From: Deltaproteobacteria bacterium
GTDB taxonomy: Bacteria; Desulfobacterota; Desulfobaccia; Desulfobaccales; Desulfobaccaceae
Length of the DNA: 64,000 bases
Assembly: GCA_019309545.1 (NCBI GenBank)
Contig: JAFDGA010000013.1
Span: 1-64,000, forward strand
Direction of reading: 5' to 3'
Positions 44,080 through 52,698 of this stretch are shown here, piece by piece. The notes under the pieces were generated by a model. It saw nothing but the letters and a program-made list of their open reading frames with translations, was not told the DNA's origin and made no database searches. Numbering within the stretch: the stretch's first letter is position 1; the number at the start of each line of letters is the position of its first letter. The position numbers and the translations under genes were made by a program.

Positions 44080-45633
44080 CTACATGGGAATATTGCCGTG
44101 TTTTTTTGGCGGCAAATTCTCTTTTTTAGTACACAGGATTTCCAGAGTCTCGATCAGCCGGGGCCGGGTTTCCCGAGGCAGGATAACCTGATCAATATAG
44201 CCGCGCGAGGCAGCGATATAGGGATTGTAGAGCAATTCCCGGTACAGCTCAATCTTTTCCTGGCGTTTGGCTTCAGGATCTTCAGCCCCCTGAATTTCGC
44301 GGCGGAAAATAATATTGGCCGCACCCTCGGCGCCCATGACGGCGATTTCGGCGGTGGGCCAGGCAATGGCCATGTCCGCGCCCAGGTCGCGGGAGCACAT
44401 GGCCAGATAGGAGCCGCCATAGTCCTTCCGGGTTATCAGAGTAATCTTGGGGACGGTAGCTTCCGAATAACACCAGAGCAGCTTGGCCCCGTGGCGGATG
44501 ATGCCGCTCCATTCCTGGTCGCTGCCGGGCAGATAGCCGGGCACATCGGCGATGGTCAGCAGCGGGATATTGAAGGCATCACAGAAGCGGATGAAACGGG
44601 TCGCCTTGTCGGAGGCGTTGACATCCAGGCAACCGGCCAGCACCAGCGGTTGATTGGCGATGATGCCGATGGGCCGGCCATTAAGGCGGGCAAAACCCAC
44701 TACCATATTCTGCGCATACAGCTCGTGAGGCTCAAAAAAATCGCCATCATCCACTATGGAGCGGATAACGTCTTTCATGTCATAGCTGGCCCGAGGGTTG
44801 TCCGGGATAATCGAATCCAGGGCCGGGTCCTGGCGGCTTACCGGGTCACTGCAGGGTTGGACCGGAGGATCCTCCATATTGTTGTTGGGCAAGAAGCTGA
44901 GTAGTCGCTTGATCTGATTGATGGCGTCCTCATCAGAATCGGCGGCAAAATGGGCCACCCCACTTTTAACGTTATGGGACATCGCCCCGCCCAGCTCCTC
45001 GAAGCTGATCTCTTCCCCGGTCACACTTTTGATGACATCCGGCCCGGTGATGAACATGTAGCTGGTATTTTTGACCATGAAGACAAAATCGGTCATGGCC
45101 GGCGAATAGACCGCCCCTCCGGCGCAGGGGCCCATAATTCCGGAAATCTGCGGGATGACTCCGGAGGCGACAGCATTGCGATAGAAAATCTGCCCGTAGG
45201 CGGCCAGGGAGTCCACCCCTTCCTGGATGCGCGCCCCGCCGGAGTCGTTGAACCCGACAAAGGGAACCCCGGCTTTGAGGGCCAGGTCCATGACCTTGCA
45301 AATCTTGCGGGAATGCATCTCGCCCAGGGTCCCGGCCCGAGAAGTAAAATCCTGAGCAAAGACAAAGACCGGACGGCCGTTGACCTGACCGAAACCGGTG
45401 ATCACCCCATCGGCCGGGATTTTCATTTTATCCATTCCAAAATGGATACAGCGGTGTTCCACCATCATATCCAGCTCTCGAAAAGTACCGGGATCAAAGA
45501 ATAGATCGAGGCGTTCCCGGGCGGTCAGCTTACCGGTCTGGTGCTGCTTCTCTACCGCCTTGGGCCCCCCCATGGCCTTGATCTCGGCCTCTTTAGCCTG
45601 GAGTTCGGCGATCCGCTCAGCCACGGCTTTCAT
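44080..45633 (-). CDS. Acyl-CoA carboxyltransferase (methylmalonyl-CoA/propionyl-CoA type, 12S-like)
   Basis: A 517-aa carboxyltransferase of the AccD/PccB family: GKLTARERLDLFFDPGTF, FVGFNDSGGARIQEG, MGPCAGGAVYSPAMTDF, and VPGYLPGSDQEWSGIIRHG with KDYGGSYLAM are all present. It transfers carboxyl between biotin and propionyl/acyl-CoA. The start at ATG 45633 has AAGGAG. Together with the 5S-1.3S protein it could form methylmalonyl-CoA:pyruvate transcarboxylase, or a methylmalonyl-CoA decarboxylase. No biotin carboxylase gene is in the window. Confidence 0.92.
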   Translation of the reverse strand: MKAVAERIAELQAKEAEIKAMGGPKAVEKQHQTGKLTARERLDLFFDPGTFRELDMMVEHRCIHFGMDKMKIPADGVITGFGQVNGRPVFVFAQDFTSRAGTLGEMHSRKICKVMDLALKAGVPFVGFNDSGGARIQEGVDSLAAYGQIFYRNAVASGVIPQISGIMGPCAGGAVYSPAMTDFVFMVKNTSYMFITGPDVIKSVTGEEISFEELGGAMSHNVKSGVAHFAADSDEDAINQIKRLLSFLPNNNMEDPPVQPCSDPVSRQDPALDSIIPDNPRASYDMKDVIRSIVDDGDFFEPHELYAQNMVVGFARLNGRPIGIIANQPLVLAGCLDVNASDKATRFIRFCDAFNIPLLTIADVPGYLPGSDQEWSGIIRHGAKLLWCYSEATVPKITLITRKDYGGSYLAMCSRDLGADMAIAWPTAEIAVMGAEGAANIIFRREIQGAEDPEAKRQEKIELYRELLYNPYIAASRGYIDQVILPRETRPRLIETLEILCTKKENLPPKKHGNIPM

Positions 45634-46011
45634 AATTAAAACTCCTTTCCGGTTAGGCGGTCTAAGGCAGAGAGGAAACACCCCATCGGCCCCGCGCCTT
45701 TCTCTTAATCTAGATCAACTCTAAACCAATGCTGGATAGAGTTGTTTAGTGCTATGATCGGGTTATTAACAATCCAGGCTGCGCACCTGTTCTTAGCCAA
45801 TCGCAAAGAATTTTAATTAATTCAGATTTTATACTAGATTGTCAAATTAATTTAAACTCAGAAAATCATCTCTGGAAAGAAATATTTTAGCTGCCGCCAG
45901 GTCTAGATTGAAAATCTGTCCTAAGGAGTGGTACAATGCCCGGCAAATGGTTATTGGATTAAATAGCCGGGCCCGGTTTCCGAGCAAGCCAATCAAAGGT
46001 TGGGGGACCAG
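45634..46011. other. Divergent intergenic region between carboxyltransferase and thioesterase
   Basis: 378 bases, AT-rich at 45720-45900. It holds the probable promoter of the carboxyltransferase operon and an inverted repeat (45716-45744). No RNA gene or other open frame is credible. Confidence 0.45.
45716..45744. promoter_or_regulatory. Inverted repeat, candidate operator
   Basis: CAACTCTA (45716-45723) and TAGAGTTG (45737-45744) are exact reverse complements 21 bp apart (two helical turns). The site lies about 90 bp upstream of the carboxyltransferase start. This fits a dimer-binding operator; the regulator is unknown. Confidence 0.4.
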
Positions 46012-46455
46012 ATGGAAAACCAGGATTTTGTCCATCGCACCGAGGTGCGAGTCCGTTTCGGGGATACCGATCCTTACGGCATCGTTTACTTTGTCAGTTA
46101 TTTTCGCTACTGCCACCGCGCCATCGAAGAATACCTGAGGGCCCTGGGACTTAAACCGGAAGAGACCTTCCGCAATGTCCCGGAGGGCTTTGGCCTGCCC
46201 ATTGTCGAGGCCCAATGTCGATTCCTGCGTCCGGCCCGTTACGGCGATCTGCTCATTGTCGCCACTCGTATCCAGGAACTGCGACCCCGGGCAATTATCT
46301 TCGGTTTTGAGTTCTTCCCGGCCTCCGGAGAGGAACTGCTGGCCCGGGGAACGGCTAATCTGGTTGCCATCAACCGGCAGTGGCAGGCGATTGAGCTGCC
46401 AGACCGGATCAGGCAAAGCCTTACTCAGGCTTCTCCGGCATCAGGCCATCCTTAA
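46012..46455 (+). CDS. Acyl-CoA thioesterase (YbgC/4-hydroxybenzoyl-CoA thioesterase family)
   Basis: The 147-aa hot-dog-fold thioesterase has RVRFGDTDPYGIVYFVSYFRY, quoted in two parts as RVRFGDTDPYG and IVYFVSYF, with the catalytic Asp at D20, the second Asp of DTD. VEAQCRFLRPARYGDLL is the second family block. The ATG at 46012 has a purine-rich site; the TTG at 46000 is a weaker option. It hydrolyses acyl-CoA to free acid; chain length unknown. Confidence 0.9.
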   Translation: MENQDFVHRTEVRVRFGDTDPYGIVYFVSYFRYCHRAIEEYLRALGLKPEETFRNVPEGFGLPIVEAQCRFLRPARYGDLLIVATRIQELRPRAIIFGFEFFPASGEELLARGTANLVAINRQWQAIELPDRIRQSLTQASPASGHP

Positions 46456-46562
46456 TTCGCTTGTCCCTCGATGGTGGGGCAATCCAGGCCTTGATCGTAA
46501 AAAGGTTGACCCTAAAGTCTTTTCCTGTTAAATTAACCTGAAACATTAAGGAGCCGGAGTCT

Positions 46563-47306
46563 GTGATGGCTAAGATCGCAGATTATTTCACTCAAAGCGA
46601 CCGCAAGAAGTTATTTTTTGACTACCTTAAGTTGTTAGGGATTTTGGAGATCGTGATCTTTATCGTGGTGGCCTTATGGGCCACTGATGATAAGTATCAC
46701 CGGGTTTATACCCCTTTCCCCTGGCGGGAGTATCTCTTTGTCGCCTTTGCCTTCCCGGTGATTATCACCTTTCTGATGGGGGTCATTATCACCGGATTCA
46801 ATTATTTTATGGGCGCGGAACCAGAACCTACCACGGCAGTGTCAGCCGAAGTCGAAGGTGATGACCGTCTGTCCAACCTGATTGGGCAGATGCGCCGCTT
46901 ACCTTACCTGGGTCTGTTGTTCCTGCTTTTGGTGACCATCCTGGCCCTCTACAATATGAATCACATCATGGTGTGGATTGCCTCGCTGGGAGAAAAAACC
47001 TTTATATTTCTGACCTATGTACTGGCCGGCCTCGGAGGTTTGGCGGCGCTCTACATGATCTTCTTTATGATCTTCAAGTACAAACTCAATAAAAAGCATA
47101 TGGAATATCAGTATTATTCCGAAATCTCGGATAAATTTGGATTGATTATCCTGGATGATCGCACCGTCATCCACAAGGATGGCAAACTGCTGATTCTGGG
47201 TCGGAAATGGCGGCGAGCCCGTCAGGTCGGCAAACTGCCCTCCGACCTGAACCTGGTCCAGCCCCAAGGCGGGGCGGACGAGCGTCTCCCGGTTCCCAAG
47301 CCCTGA
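46563..47306 (+). CDS. Four-helix membrane protein of unknown function
   Basis: A 247-aa protein (GTG at 46563 or ATG at 46566). Predicted membrane helices lie at about 20-40, 56-78, 113-135 and 143-168, with a cytoplasmic C-terminal tail of about 75 residues (YYSEISDKFGLIILDDRTVI). An Ala/Thr/Glu-rich loop follows the second helix. I recognise no family. It is separated from the next gene by a weak terminator. Confidence 0.65.
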   Translation: MMAKIADYFTQSDRKKLFFDYLKLLGILEIVIFIVVALWATDDKYHRVYTPFPWREYLFVAFAFPVIITFLMGVIITGFNYFMGAEPEPTTAVSAEVEGDDRLSNLIGQMRRLPYLGLLFLLLVTILALYNMNHIMVWIASLGEKTFIFLTYVLAGLGGLAALYMIFFMIFKYKLNKKHMEYQYYSEISDKFGLIILDDRTVIHKDGKLLILGRKWRRARQVGKLPSDLNLVQPQGGADERLPVPKP

Positions 47307-47330
47307 ACTACCCGGTCCCTTGTCTGTCAC

Positions 47331-47350
47331 ACCCGCTACGGGGTTTTTTT
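47331..47350 (+). terminator. Rho-independent terminator, short
   Basis: Stem CCCG/CGGG (47332-47342, loop CTA) followed by a run of seven T (47344-47350). It sits 25 bases after the membrane-protein stop and just before the phosphorylase ATG. Confidence 0.6.
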
Positions 47351-47358
47351 ATGCAATT

Positions 47359-48144
47359 ATGTGCCCTCCGGCCTCATCTCCCATTAGCTTTGGTCTGGTT
47401 GCCGCCCTGAAGTGTGAAGTCCGGCCTTTTTTGCGGCGGGCGGCAAGTGTCCGGCGGCTAACTGGACTTCCGGCCGCCTGGCGCTTTCAATTGGGAGAAT
47501 GGTCTGGAATCGCGGCGGTATCAGGTATGGGGGCTGACAAGGCCCGCGCCACCGCTCGTCGCCTGATCGAGATTTATTCCCCCCGTCTGTTAATTTCCCT
47601 GGGATACGGGGGGGCGGTGAAACCTGACTTGGCCCCGGGGACCGTAGTACTGGGGCAGGAATATCGGCATTATGATCCTGGCGGACCGACCCTGACCCCG
47701 TTGTGCCCGCTCTGGGCCGGTCCGTCCATCCAGGAGTTGGTAACCCATCTGCAGGCGGCTGGCCTCCCGGCCGCGGCCGCAGTCCTGGTTACCACTCCCC
47801 GGGTCATTGTCAAACACCGGGAAGGGGCGCCGCTGCTGTTTCTGTCTAACCCCGTCCTCGACCTGGAGACGGCCGCGGTGGCGGCCCTGGCCCAGGCCTC
47901 CGAAATTCCGTTTTTGGGGCTGCGAACCATTACCGATACCGGGGGAGAGGAGATTCCCGATTTTATCATGGCCTGGACTTTGACAGTGGGCGTACCATAT
48001 TGGCGGCTGGTCTGGCGCTTGGTCTTGAGCAAACCGACGCATTGGCCTTACCTGACCAGGATGTGGCATCGCTCCCGGTGGGCCAGCCATCATCTGGCCC
48101 TGGCCCTGACTACGCTCCTGCCTGATCTGGGTCCGGCGGTTTAA
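47359..48144 (+). CDS. Nucleoside phosphorylase-superfamily protein (HpnG-like)
   Basis: A protein of about 261 aa of the PNP/UDP phosphorylase fold: GLVAALKCEVRPFLRRA at the start, VSGMGADKARATARRL, LISLGYGGAVKPDLAPGTVVL, and LDLETAAVAALAQAS (the VDMExxAVA-type motif). Proteins of this kind include MTA/SAH nucleosidases and the hopanoid-associated phosphorylase HpnG, which releases adenine from adenosylhopane. The start is unclear: the open frame begins at 47320, but ATG 47359 fits the fold. It is followed convergently by the CruF-like gene. Confidence 0.78.
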   Translation: MCPPASSPISFGLVAALKCEVRPFLRRAASVRRLTGLPAAWRFQLGEWSGIAAVSGMGADKARATARRLIEIYSPRLLISLGYGGAVKPDLAPGTVVLGQEYRHYDPGGPTLTPLCPLWAGPSIQELVTHLQAAGLPAAAAVLVTTPRVIVKHREGAPLLFLSNPVLDLETAAVAALAQASEIPFLGLRTITDTGGEEIPDFIMAWTLTVGVPYWRLVWRLVLSKPTHWPYLTRMWHRSRWASHHLALALTTLLPDLGPAV

Positions 48145-48178
48145 CCAACGCGGTCGGATCATTGCCAGTTTTAGGATA

Positions 48179-48970
48179 TTAATGGCGGTTAAGCAGATTT
48201 ACGGCCAATAAGGTAACAAACGGTAGGTAAATAAAGCAGCCCACCAGGCCCAATAAAGTTTCCCCGATATAAAAGGTGATAACCAGATTAAAGGCTAAGA
48301 TGGCAAAGTACAGGCCCGGTCCCAGCCATTCCCGACCAGGGAAGTCGATTTTGCCCCAATTCATCAGGGGCATCCCATCCGGCAGGCGGGTTACCCGCTG
48401 CAAAACTCCGATCAGGACAAATCCCATGACCAGCCAACCGAGGAAATTGCTCAGAGTAATGCCGAAATAGAGGCCAGGCTCAGGATAACCGTAGATTTGC
48501 CCCAAAAACCACCGATACCCCCGCAGTGCCAACGGATCAATAACTATATCCAGGGTCATGAATAACACGCTGGCCAGAACCAAAGTCCGGCCGGAGCCGC
48601 TCCGCGCCTTATCTCCCCCCAGGTAAAAGCCGCCAGGGCGGGAACGCCCCGGGTTCAGAGCCAGGAGTGCCAGAGTGTAGCTGGCATAAGACAGAAACAC
48701 ATAGGACAGGGAGTCCATGAACGGTACTCCCAGCACCCAGAGTTCCTGCCCCCGGGTGGCTTCAATATAGATATAACGGCCATAAGGCAAGCCGGTGTGG
48801 ATGGAAGAAAGTTCTGAACTCCAGGCCAGCAGATAGCCCACTAGCAGATAGATCAAGGCCCGTCCCAATCCCAGATGCCAGGTGGCTAACAGGAGGTAGA
48901 CGGCCAGGAAAATAAACACATATGGCCGTAAAGCCAGGGTCCCCCACAGCAGTCCCCAAAAACCCGCCAT
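48179..48970 (-). CDS. CruF-like carotenoid biosynthesis membrane protein (DUF422)
   Basis: A 263-aa integral membrane protein with about seven helices. It resembles the PF04240 family (CruF, C50 carotenoid hydratase): the SELSSIHTGLPYGRYIYI segment, VPFMDSLSYVFLSYASYTLA and MTLDIVIDPLALRGYRWF are typical. ATG 48970 has an ideal AGGAGG site. It lies between the phosphorylase and the IspH-UbiA fusion. Which carotenoid or isoprenoid it acts on is not known. Confidence 0.8.
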   Translation of the reverse strand: MAGFWGLLWGTLALRPYVFIFLAVYLLLATWHLGLGRALIYLLVGYLLAWSSELSSIHTGLPYGRYIYIEATRGQELWVLGVPFMDSLSYVFLSYASYTLALLALNPGRSRPGGFYLGGDKARSGSGRTLVLASVLFMTLDIVIDPLALRGYRWFLGQIYGYPEPGLYFGITLSNFLGWLVMGFVLIGVLQRVTRLPDGMPLMNWGKIDFPGREWLGPGLYFAILAFNLVITFYIGETLLGLVGCFIYLPFVTLLAVNLLNRH

Positions 48971-49146
48971 CACCGATGACCTCCTGAGATCAATCCCATA
49001 GCAGAATCAGTCCCCAACGTCAATGGAGGGCTGGGCTGCCAGATTACCCTTTGGCAAAAAAATCACTATCATGCCCCTGTTGACAGGGTGCATAAAAATT
49101 GTCAAGCTTAAGAAGCAATACACCTCTAGGTAAATGGAGGCAAGGC

Positions 49147-50886
49147 TTGAGAGTTATTCTGGCCCAGACCGCGGGCTTCTGCATGGGGGTGAAGCGGGCC
49201 ATGGAGATGGTCCTCAATGCCATCGATCGCAAACCATGCAAGATTTACACCTATGGGCCGCTGATCCATAATCCCCAGGTATTGGAACTGCTGGAGGAGC
49301 GGGGCATTTCTATCCTGAAACCACACCAGACCGTATCTCAGGGGCTGGTAGTGATTCGGGCTCACGGTATCCCCCCCCAGGAGCGGGAAGAACTGCAAAA
49401 GGCCGGCTGTCAGATTATTGATGCCACCTGTCCAAGGGTGGCCAGGGTGCAGGCCATTATCCGGCGATGGGCCAAAAAGGGCTATGCCACCATTATTGTC
49501 GGAGATCAGGATCATCCCGAGGTCTTGGGCCTCAAAGGCCACACCCAGGGCCGCGGTTATATAGTCTCTACCGCCGCAGATGTGGCCCAACTACCGGAGC
49601 TGGACCAAGTCATCGTGGTCGCCCAGACCACTCAGAGTCATGCCCTTTTTGATCAACGGGTAGAGGAAATCAAGGCCCGTTTCCCTCAGGCCCAGATCTA
49701 TAATACCATCTGTGACGCGACCGCCAACCGTCAGGCCGAAGCGCAAAAGCTGGCTCAAGAAGTGGAGGCCATCGTGGTGGTGGGTGGCCGGGCCAGTGGC
49801 AATACCCAACGATTGGTAGAAGTTTCCCAGGCTACCGGGGTCCCTACTTATCACATCGAAACCGAGAGTGAATTGGACCTGAAGGAGATGAGCCGCTACC
49901 AGACCGTGGGAGTGACGGCGGGGGCCTCCACCCCCCACTGGCTGATCAGCAATGTGGTCACCACCCTGAAACATGCCTGGGCCTTCCGACAAGGATCGGT
50001 GGGCCAACTGCTGTTCCGGGGCTGGCGGTTTCTGCTCAAATCCAACCTCTATGTCGCCCTGGGGGCTGGATCACTTAGTTATACCTCTTCCTTGCTTCAG
50101 GATGTGGAGCCCCTGTTTAAATATTTTTTTGTGGCCTTCTTCTATATTTACGCCATGCATATCCTGAATCACTTCACCGACGAAGCCAGCAAACTCAATG
50201 ACCCGGTACAGACCATGTTCTATGGCCGCCACCGCCAGTTTCTGTTGACCACCGGCGCGGCCTCGGCGGTCATTGCCCTGATTATCGGTCTGCTTTTAGG
50301 AGTGGTGGCCTTTTTGTTCATTTCCCTCATGACCATCCTGGGGATAATCTACAATCTGAAAATCTTCCCGGTGGGCCGCGCTGCAGTGTTCCGCATGGCC
50401 CGGCTCAAGGAAATCCCCGGCTCCAAGACCATCTTCACCGCCGTCGCCTGGGGGGTCCTGGCCGCCCTGATTCCGGTGGTCAGCTCGGGGCGGGGCTTTA
50501 CTCTGGCCACCGTTTTTGCCTTTCTGTTGGTGGCCGGGCTGATCTTTATCCGCTCCGGCCTGTTTGAAATCCTGGCCCTGGAAGGCGATCGGGTGGTGGG
50601 CAAGGAGACCCTGGCCATTGCCCTGGGCAAGGAGAAGACATTGGGGTTGCTCTATATCCTGGCCCTGGGCCTGCTGTTAACGCTATATTTCGCCACCGCC
50701 GCCAAGCTTCTCCCCTCCCTGGGTTATGCCCTGCTCATCTGTGTGTTTTACGCTCTGGCCTATCTCACCCTGTACCGCCAGGGCTATGGGGAGAATACGT
50801 TGCTTCTGGAAAGCCTGGTGGAGGGCAATATGGTCCTGGCCGGGTTGATTGCCTTTTTGTGGGATCCGTATTACGGGCCGTTTTAA
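49147..50886 (+). CDS. ispH: IspH-UbiA fusion (HMBPP reductase with prenyltransferase domain)
   Basis: Residues 1-290 are a complete IspH: the FeS-ligand cysteines lie in TAGFCMGVKRAM, DATCPRVARVQ and NTICDATANRQ, with IRAHGIPP and VTAGASTPHW. From about 300 to 579 a UbiA-type prenyltransferase follows in the same frame, with about eight membrane helices, ILNHFTDEASKLNDP as the first Asp-rich motif and LEGDRVVGKETLAIALG as the second. There is no stop between the domains. TTG at 49147 has GGAGG at good spacing; a further upstream frame lacks support. It makes IPP/DMAPP and may prenylate a membrane acceptor. Confidence 0.9.
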   Translation: MRVILAQTAGFCMGVKRAMEMVLNAIDRKPCKIYTYGPLIHNPQVLELLEERGISILKPHQTVSQGLVVIRAHGIPPQEREELQKAGCQIIDATCPRVARVQAIIRRWAKKGYATIIVGDQDHPEVLGLKGHTQGRGYIVSTAADVAQLPELDQVIVVAQTTQSHALFDQRVEEIKARFPQAQIYNTICDATANRQAEAQKLAQEVEAIVVVGGRASGNTQRLVEVSQATGVPTYHIETESELDLKEMSRYQTVGVTAGASTPHWLISNVVTTLKHAWAFRQGSVGQLLFRGWRFLLKSNLYVALGAGSLSYTSSLLQDVEPLFKYFFVAFFYIYAMHILNHFTDEASKLNDPVQTMFYGRHRQFLLTTGAASAVIALIIGLLLGVVAFLFISLMTILGIIYNLKIFPVGRAAVFRMARLKEIPGSKTIFTAVAWGVLAALIPVVSSGRGFTLATVFAFLLVAGLIFIRSGLFEILALEGDRVVGKETLAIALGKEKTLGLLYILALGLLLTLYFATAAKLLPSLGYALLICVFYALAYLTLYRQGYGENTLLLESLVEGNMVLAGLIAFLWDPYYGPF

Positions 50887-51245
50887 GTTTCCGGTTTCGG
50901 GTTTTTGGTTGGCAATGAAGGGGGCGGATGCCCATTACCCATTACCTTTCTGAAAAAGCCCATCCGGCGTTCATGTTTATTCGCTCAGGAGCCGATTAGG
51001 TAACATTGATAACCGGTTAGGCCCCAGGCTAAAAATCCAAAACTTTTTATAAATTTTTGTTGACAAAAATTGGGCTTTGCCCTATAGTGGATTACAGTCT
51101 GTAAATTGCTAAGACAAATTAGGGACATAGGGGGAAAGGAGGTGTATAAAAAGGCTAGTATTTAAAAGAAGTTGCCGACATTTTGTCTTTAAGGAGATCC
51201 TTACAAGGGGAAAAGGGTAAACATCTCATTTAACTTAAGGGGGGA
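50887..51245. other. Intergenic stretch and 5' leader of porin gene
   Basis: 359 bases containing the porin promoter (51060-51088) and about 150 bases of untranslated leader. A possible short GTG frame after GGAGG near 51140 ends after a few codons and is not counted. Confidence 0.5.
51060..51088 (+). promoter_or_regulatory. Sigma70-type promoter of porin gene
   Basis: TTGACA (51060-51065) and TATAGT (51083-51088) are separated by 17 bp. It reads toward the porin gene, leaving a leader of about 150 bases. Confidence 0.75.
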
Positions 51246-52610
51246 ATGATGAAGAAAAAACTGATTATCACCTTAGCCTTGCTGTCCCTGGTGCTGGTGC
51301 CCCTGGCGGCCCAGGCCGTGGAATTATTTAAGCTCGGCGGTTACGTCAAGATGGAGATGGTCTGGGACTCCACCGACGTCGATAAGAACCTGTTAAGATT
51401 TCCAAATATTAACCGCAATAACACCCTTGTCAATCACCATGGTCGGCTGAAATTCACCGCTCAAAATACCCGGATGAATTTCCTGATGAAGGGGCCGGAA
51501 GTATTCGGCGCCAAGACTACCGGTTTCATCGAGTGGGACTTTGAGGCCAACGGTGATAACCGCCACAACGAAATGCTGCGCATCCGGCATGCCATGTTCC
51601 GCCTCAACTGGCCGGAGACCGAATTGATGCTGGGGAAATACTGGTCCATGCTCACCGAGGAAATCCCCGAAACCTTGAACTTCGGAGCCTGCACCTCCGC
51701 CGGCGCTCCCTTCTTGCGGACCCCGCAGATCCGCTTAACTCAGAAATTCCTGGGTGACTGGACTGCAGCCGTAGCCATCGCTGAACCAGTGGATGGCCGC
51801 TGGAATGGTGATGAGCCCGCAAGGAATGGTAATACCGGTGAATCTTCCGAAACCCCGCAGGTTAATGCCAAAATCAAATACTCCAAGGACCTCTGGGGTA
51901 AAGCCGCGTACTGGGGTAAGCCACGGCCTTTCTCAGCCCGCGTGGCCTTCAGCTGGCAGCGCAACCGGTATAATGGAAACTGGGCCTTTGCTGGACGAAC
52001 CTGGGGTCAGAACAATTATGCTGCTGTGGCTGGCCGCCAGCGGGATCAGCAATACCTGGATAAATGGTTGGTGGAAGGCAGTCTGTTCATCCCCATTATT
52101 CCGACCTATACCAAAAACCTGGCTGGCACCCTCTCCCTGCTGACCCAGTGGTGGTGGGGCGCTGGAATGGATATGTGGCTGGAAGATAGTAACCGTACTT
52201 CCACCTATATGGTCTTCCAGGGATTCAACCCAGCCACCGGCACTTTTGATTATGACCGTGAGGCGCAGCGCCGCTGGGGTGGCTTCGCCCAGTTGACTTA
52301 CTATTTCACCAACCAGTGGTTTGTCAATGCGGTGTACGGCATCAACCGGGCCTATGGCATCTCGAACGAAACGGATCCCAATGCTCCGGGCGGTTACAAG
52401 TTCGCTACGGTGGTGGGGAATGCTGACCCGGTCAAGACAAACCAGCATTACTATCTGGCCCTGTACTATCGACCGGTTCAGGCCCTCAAGTTCGGGCTGG
52501 AATACACCTATGTGCGCACCGACTATTATCAAATTACCACGGTGCAAAGTGAGAGAAGTGACTGGGGTGACAACCACCGGTTGATGTTCGGCGGGTTCTT
52601 CTTCTTCTAA
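51246..52610 (+). CDS. Outer-membrane porin (DcaP-like)
   Basis: A 454-aa beta-barrel protein. It begins with a signal peptide (MKKKLIITLALLSLVLVP then AAQA), continues with FKLGGYVKMEMVWDSTDVD, alternating beta-strands and many aromatic residues, and ends in FGGFFFF, the terminal Phe typical of BAM substrates. It resembles DcaP/OmpL-type trimeric porins. A strong promoter precedes it and a terminator follows, so it is probably a highly expressed single gene. Confidence 0.87.
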   Translation: MMKKKLIITLALLSLVLVPLAAQAVELFKLGGYVKMEMVWDSTDVDKNLLRFPNINRNNTLVNHHGRLKFTAQNTRMNFLMKGPEVFGAKTTGFIEWDFEANGDNRHNEMLRIRHAMFRLNWPETELMLGKYWSMLTEEIPETLNFGACTSAGAPFLRTPQIRLTQKFLGDWTAAVAIAEPVDGRWNGDEPARNGNTGESSETPQVNAKIKYSKDLWGKAAYWGKPRPFSARVAFSWQRNRYNGNWAFAGRTWGQNNYAAVAGRQRDQQYLDKWLVEGSLFIPIIPTYTKNLAGTLSLLTQWWWGAGMDMWLEDSNRTSTYMVFQGFNPATGTFDYDREAQRRWGGFAQLTYYFTNQWFVNAVYGINRAYGISNETDPNAPGGYKFATVVGNADPVKTNQHYYLALYYRPVQALKFGLEYTYVRTDYYQITTVQSERSDWGDNHRLMFGGFFFF

Positions 52611-52634
52611 AACATAAAGCAGTTGACTTACTTA

Positions 52635-52667
52635 AGCCCACAGGATAATATGCCTGTGGGCTTTTTT
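52635..52667 (+). terminator. Rho-independent terminator of porin gene
   Basis: AGCCCACAGG (52635-52644) pairs exactly with CCTGTGGGCT (52653-52662) around an 8-base loop, followed by a T-run. Confidence 0.92.
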
Positions 52668-52698
52668 ATGCCCGGATCACGTTAATGGGAGTTTATAT

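Noticed and set aside
45847-46416. 189-codon minus-strand open frame
   Set aside because: Antisense to the thioesterase gene, which has clear family motifs.
49147-50886. Two adjacent genes (ispH and ubiA) merged by error
   Set aside because: No stop, start with ribosome-binding site, or frame change at the junction near residue 295; coding character is continuous.
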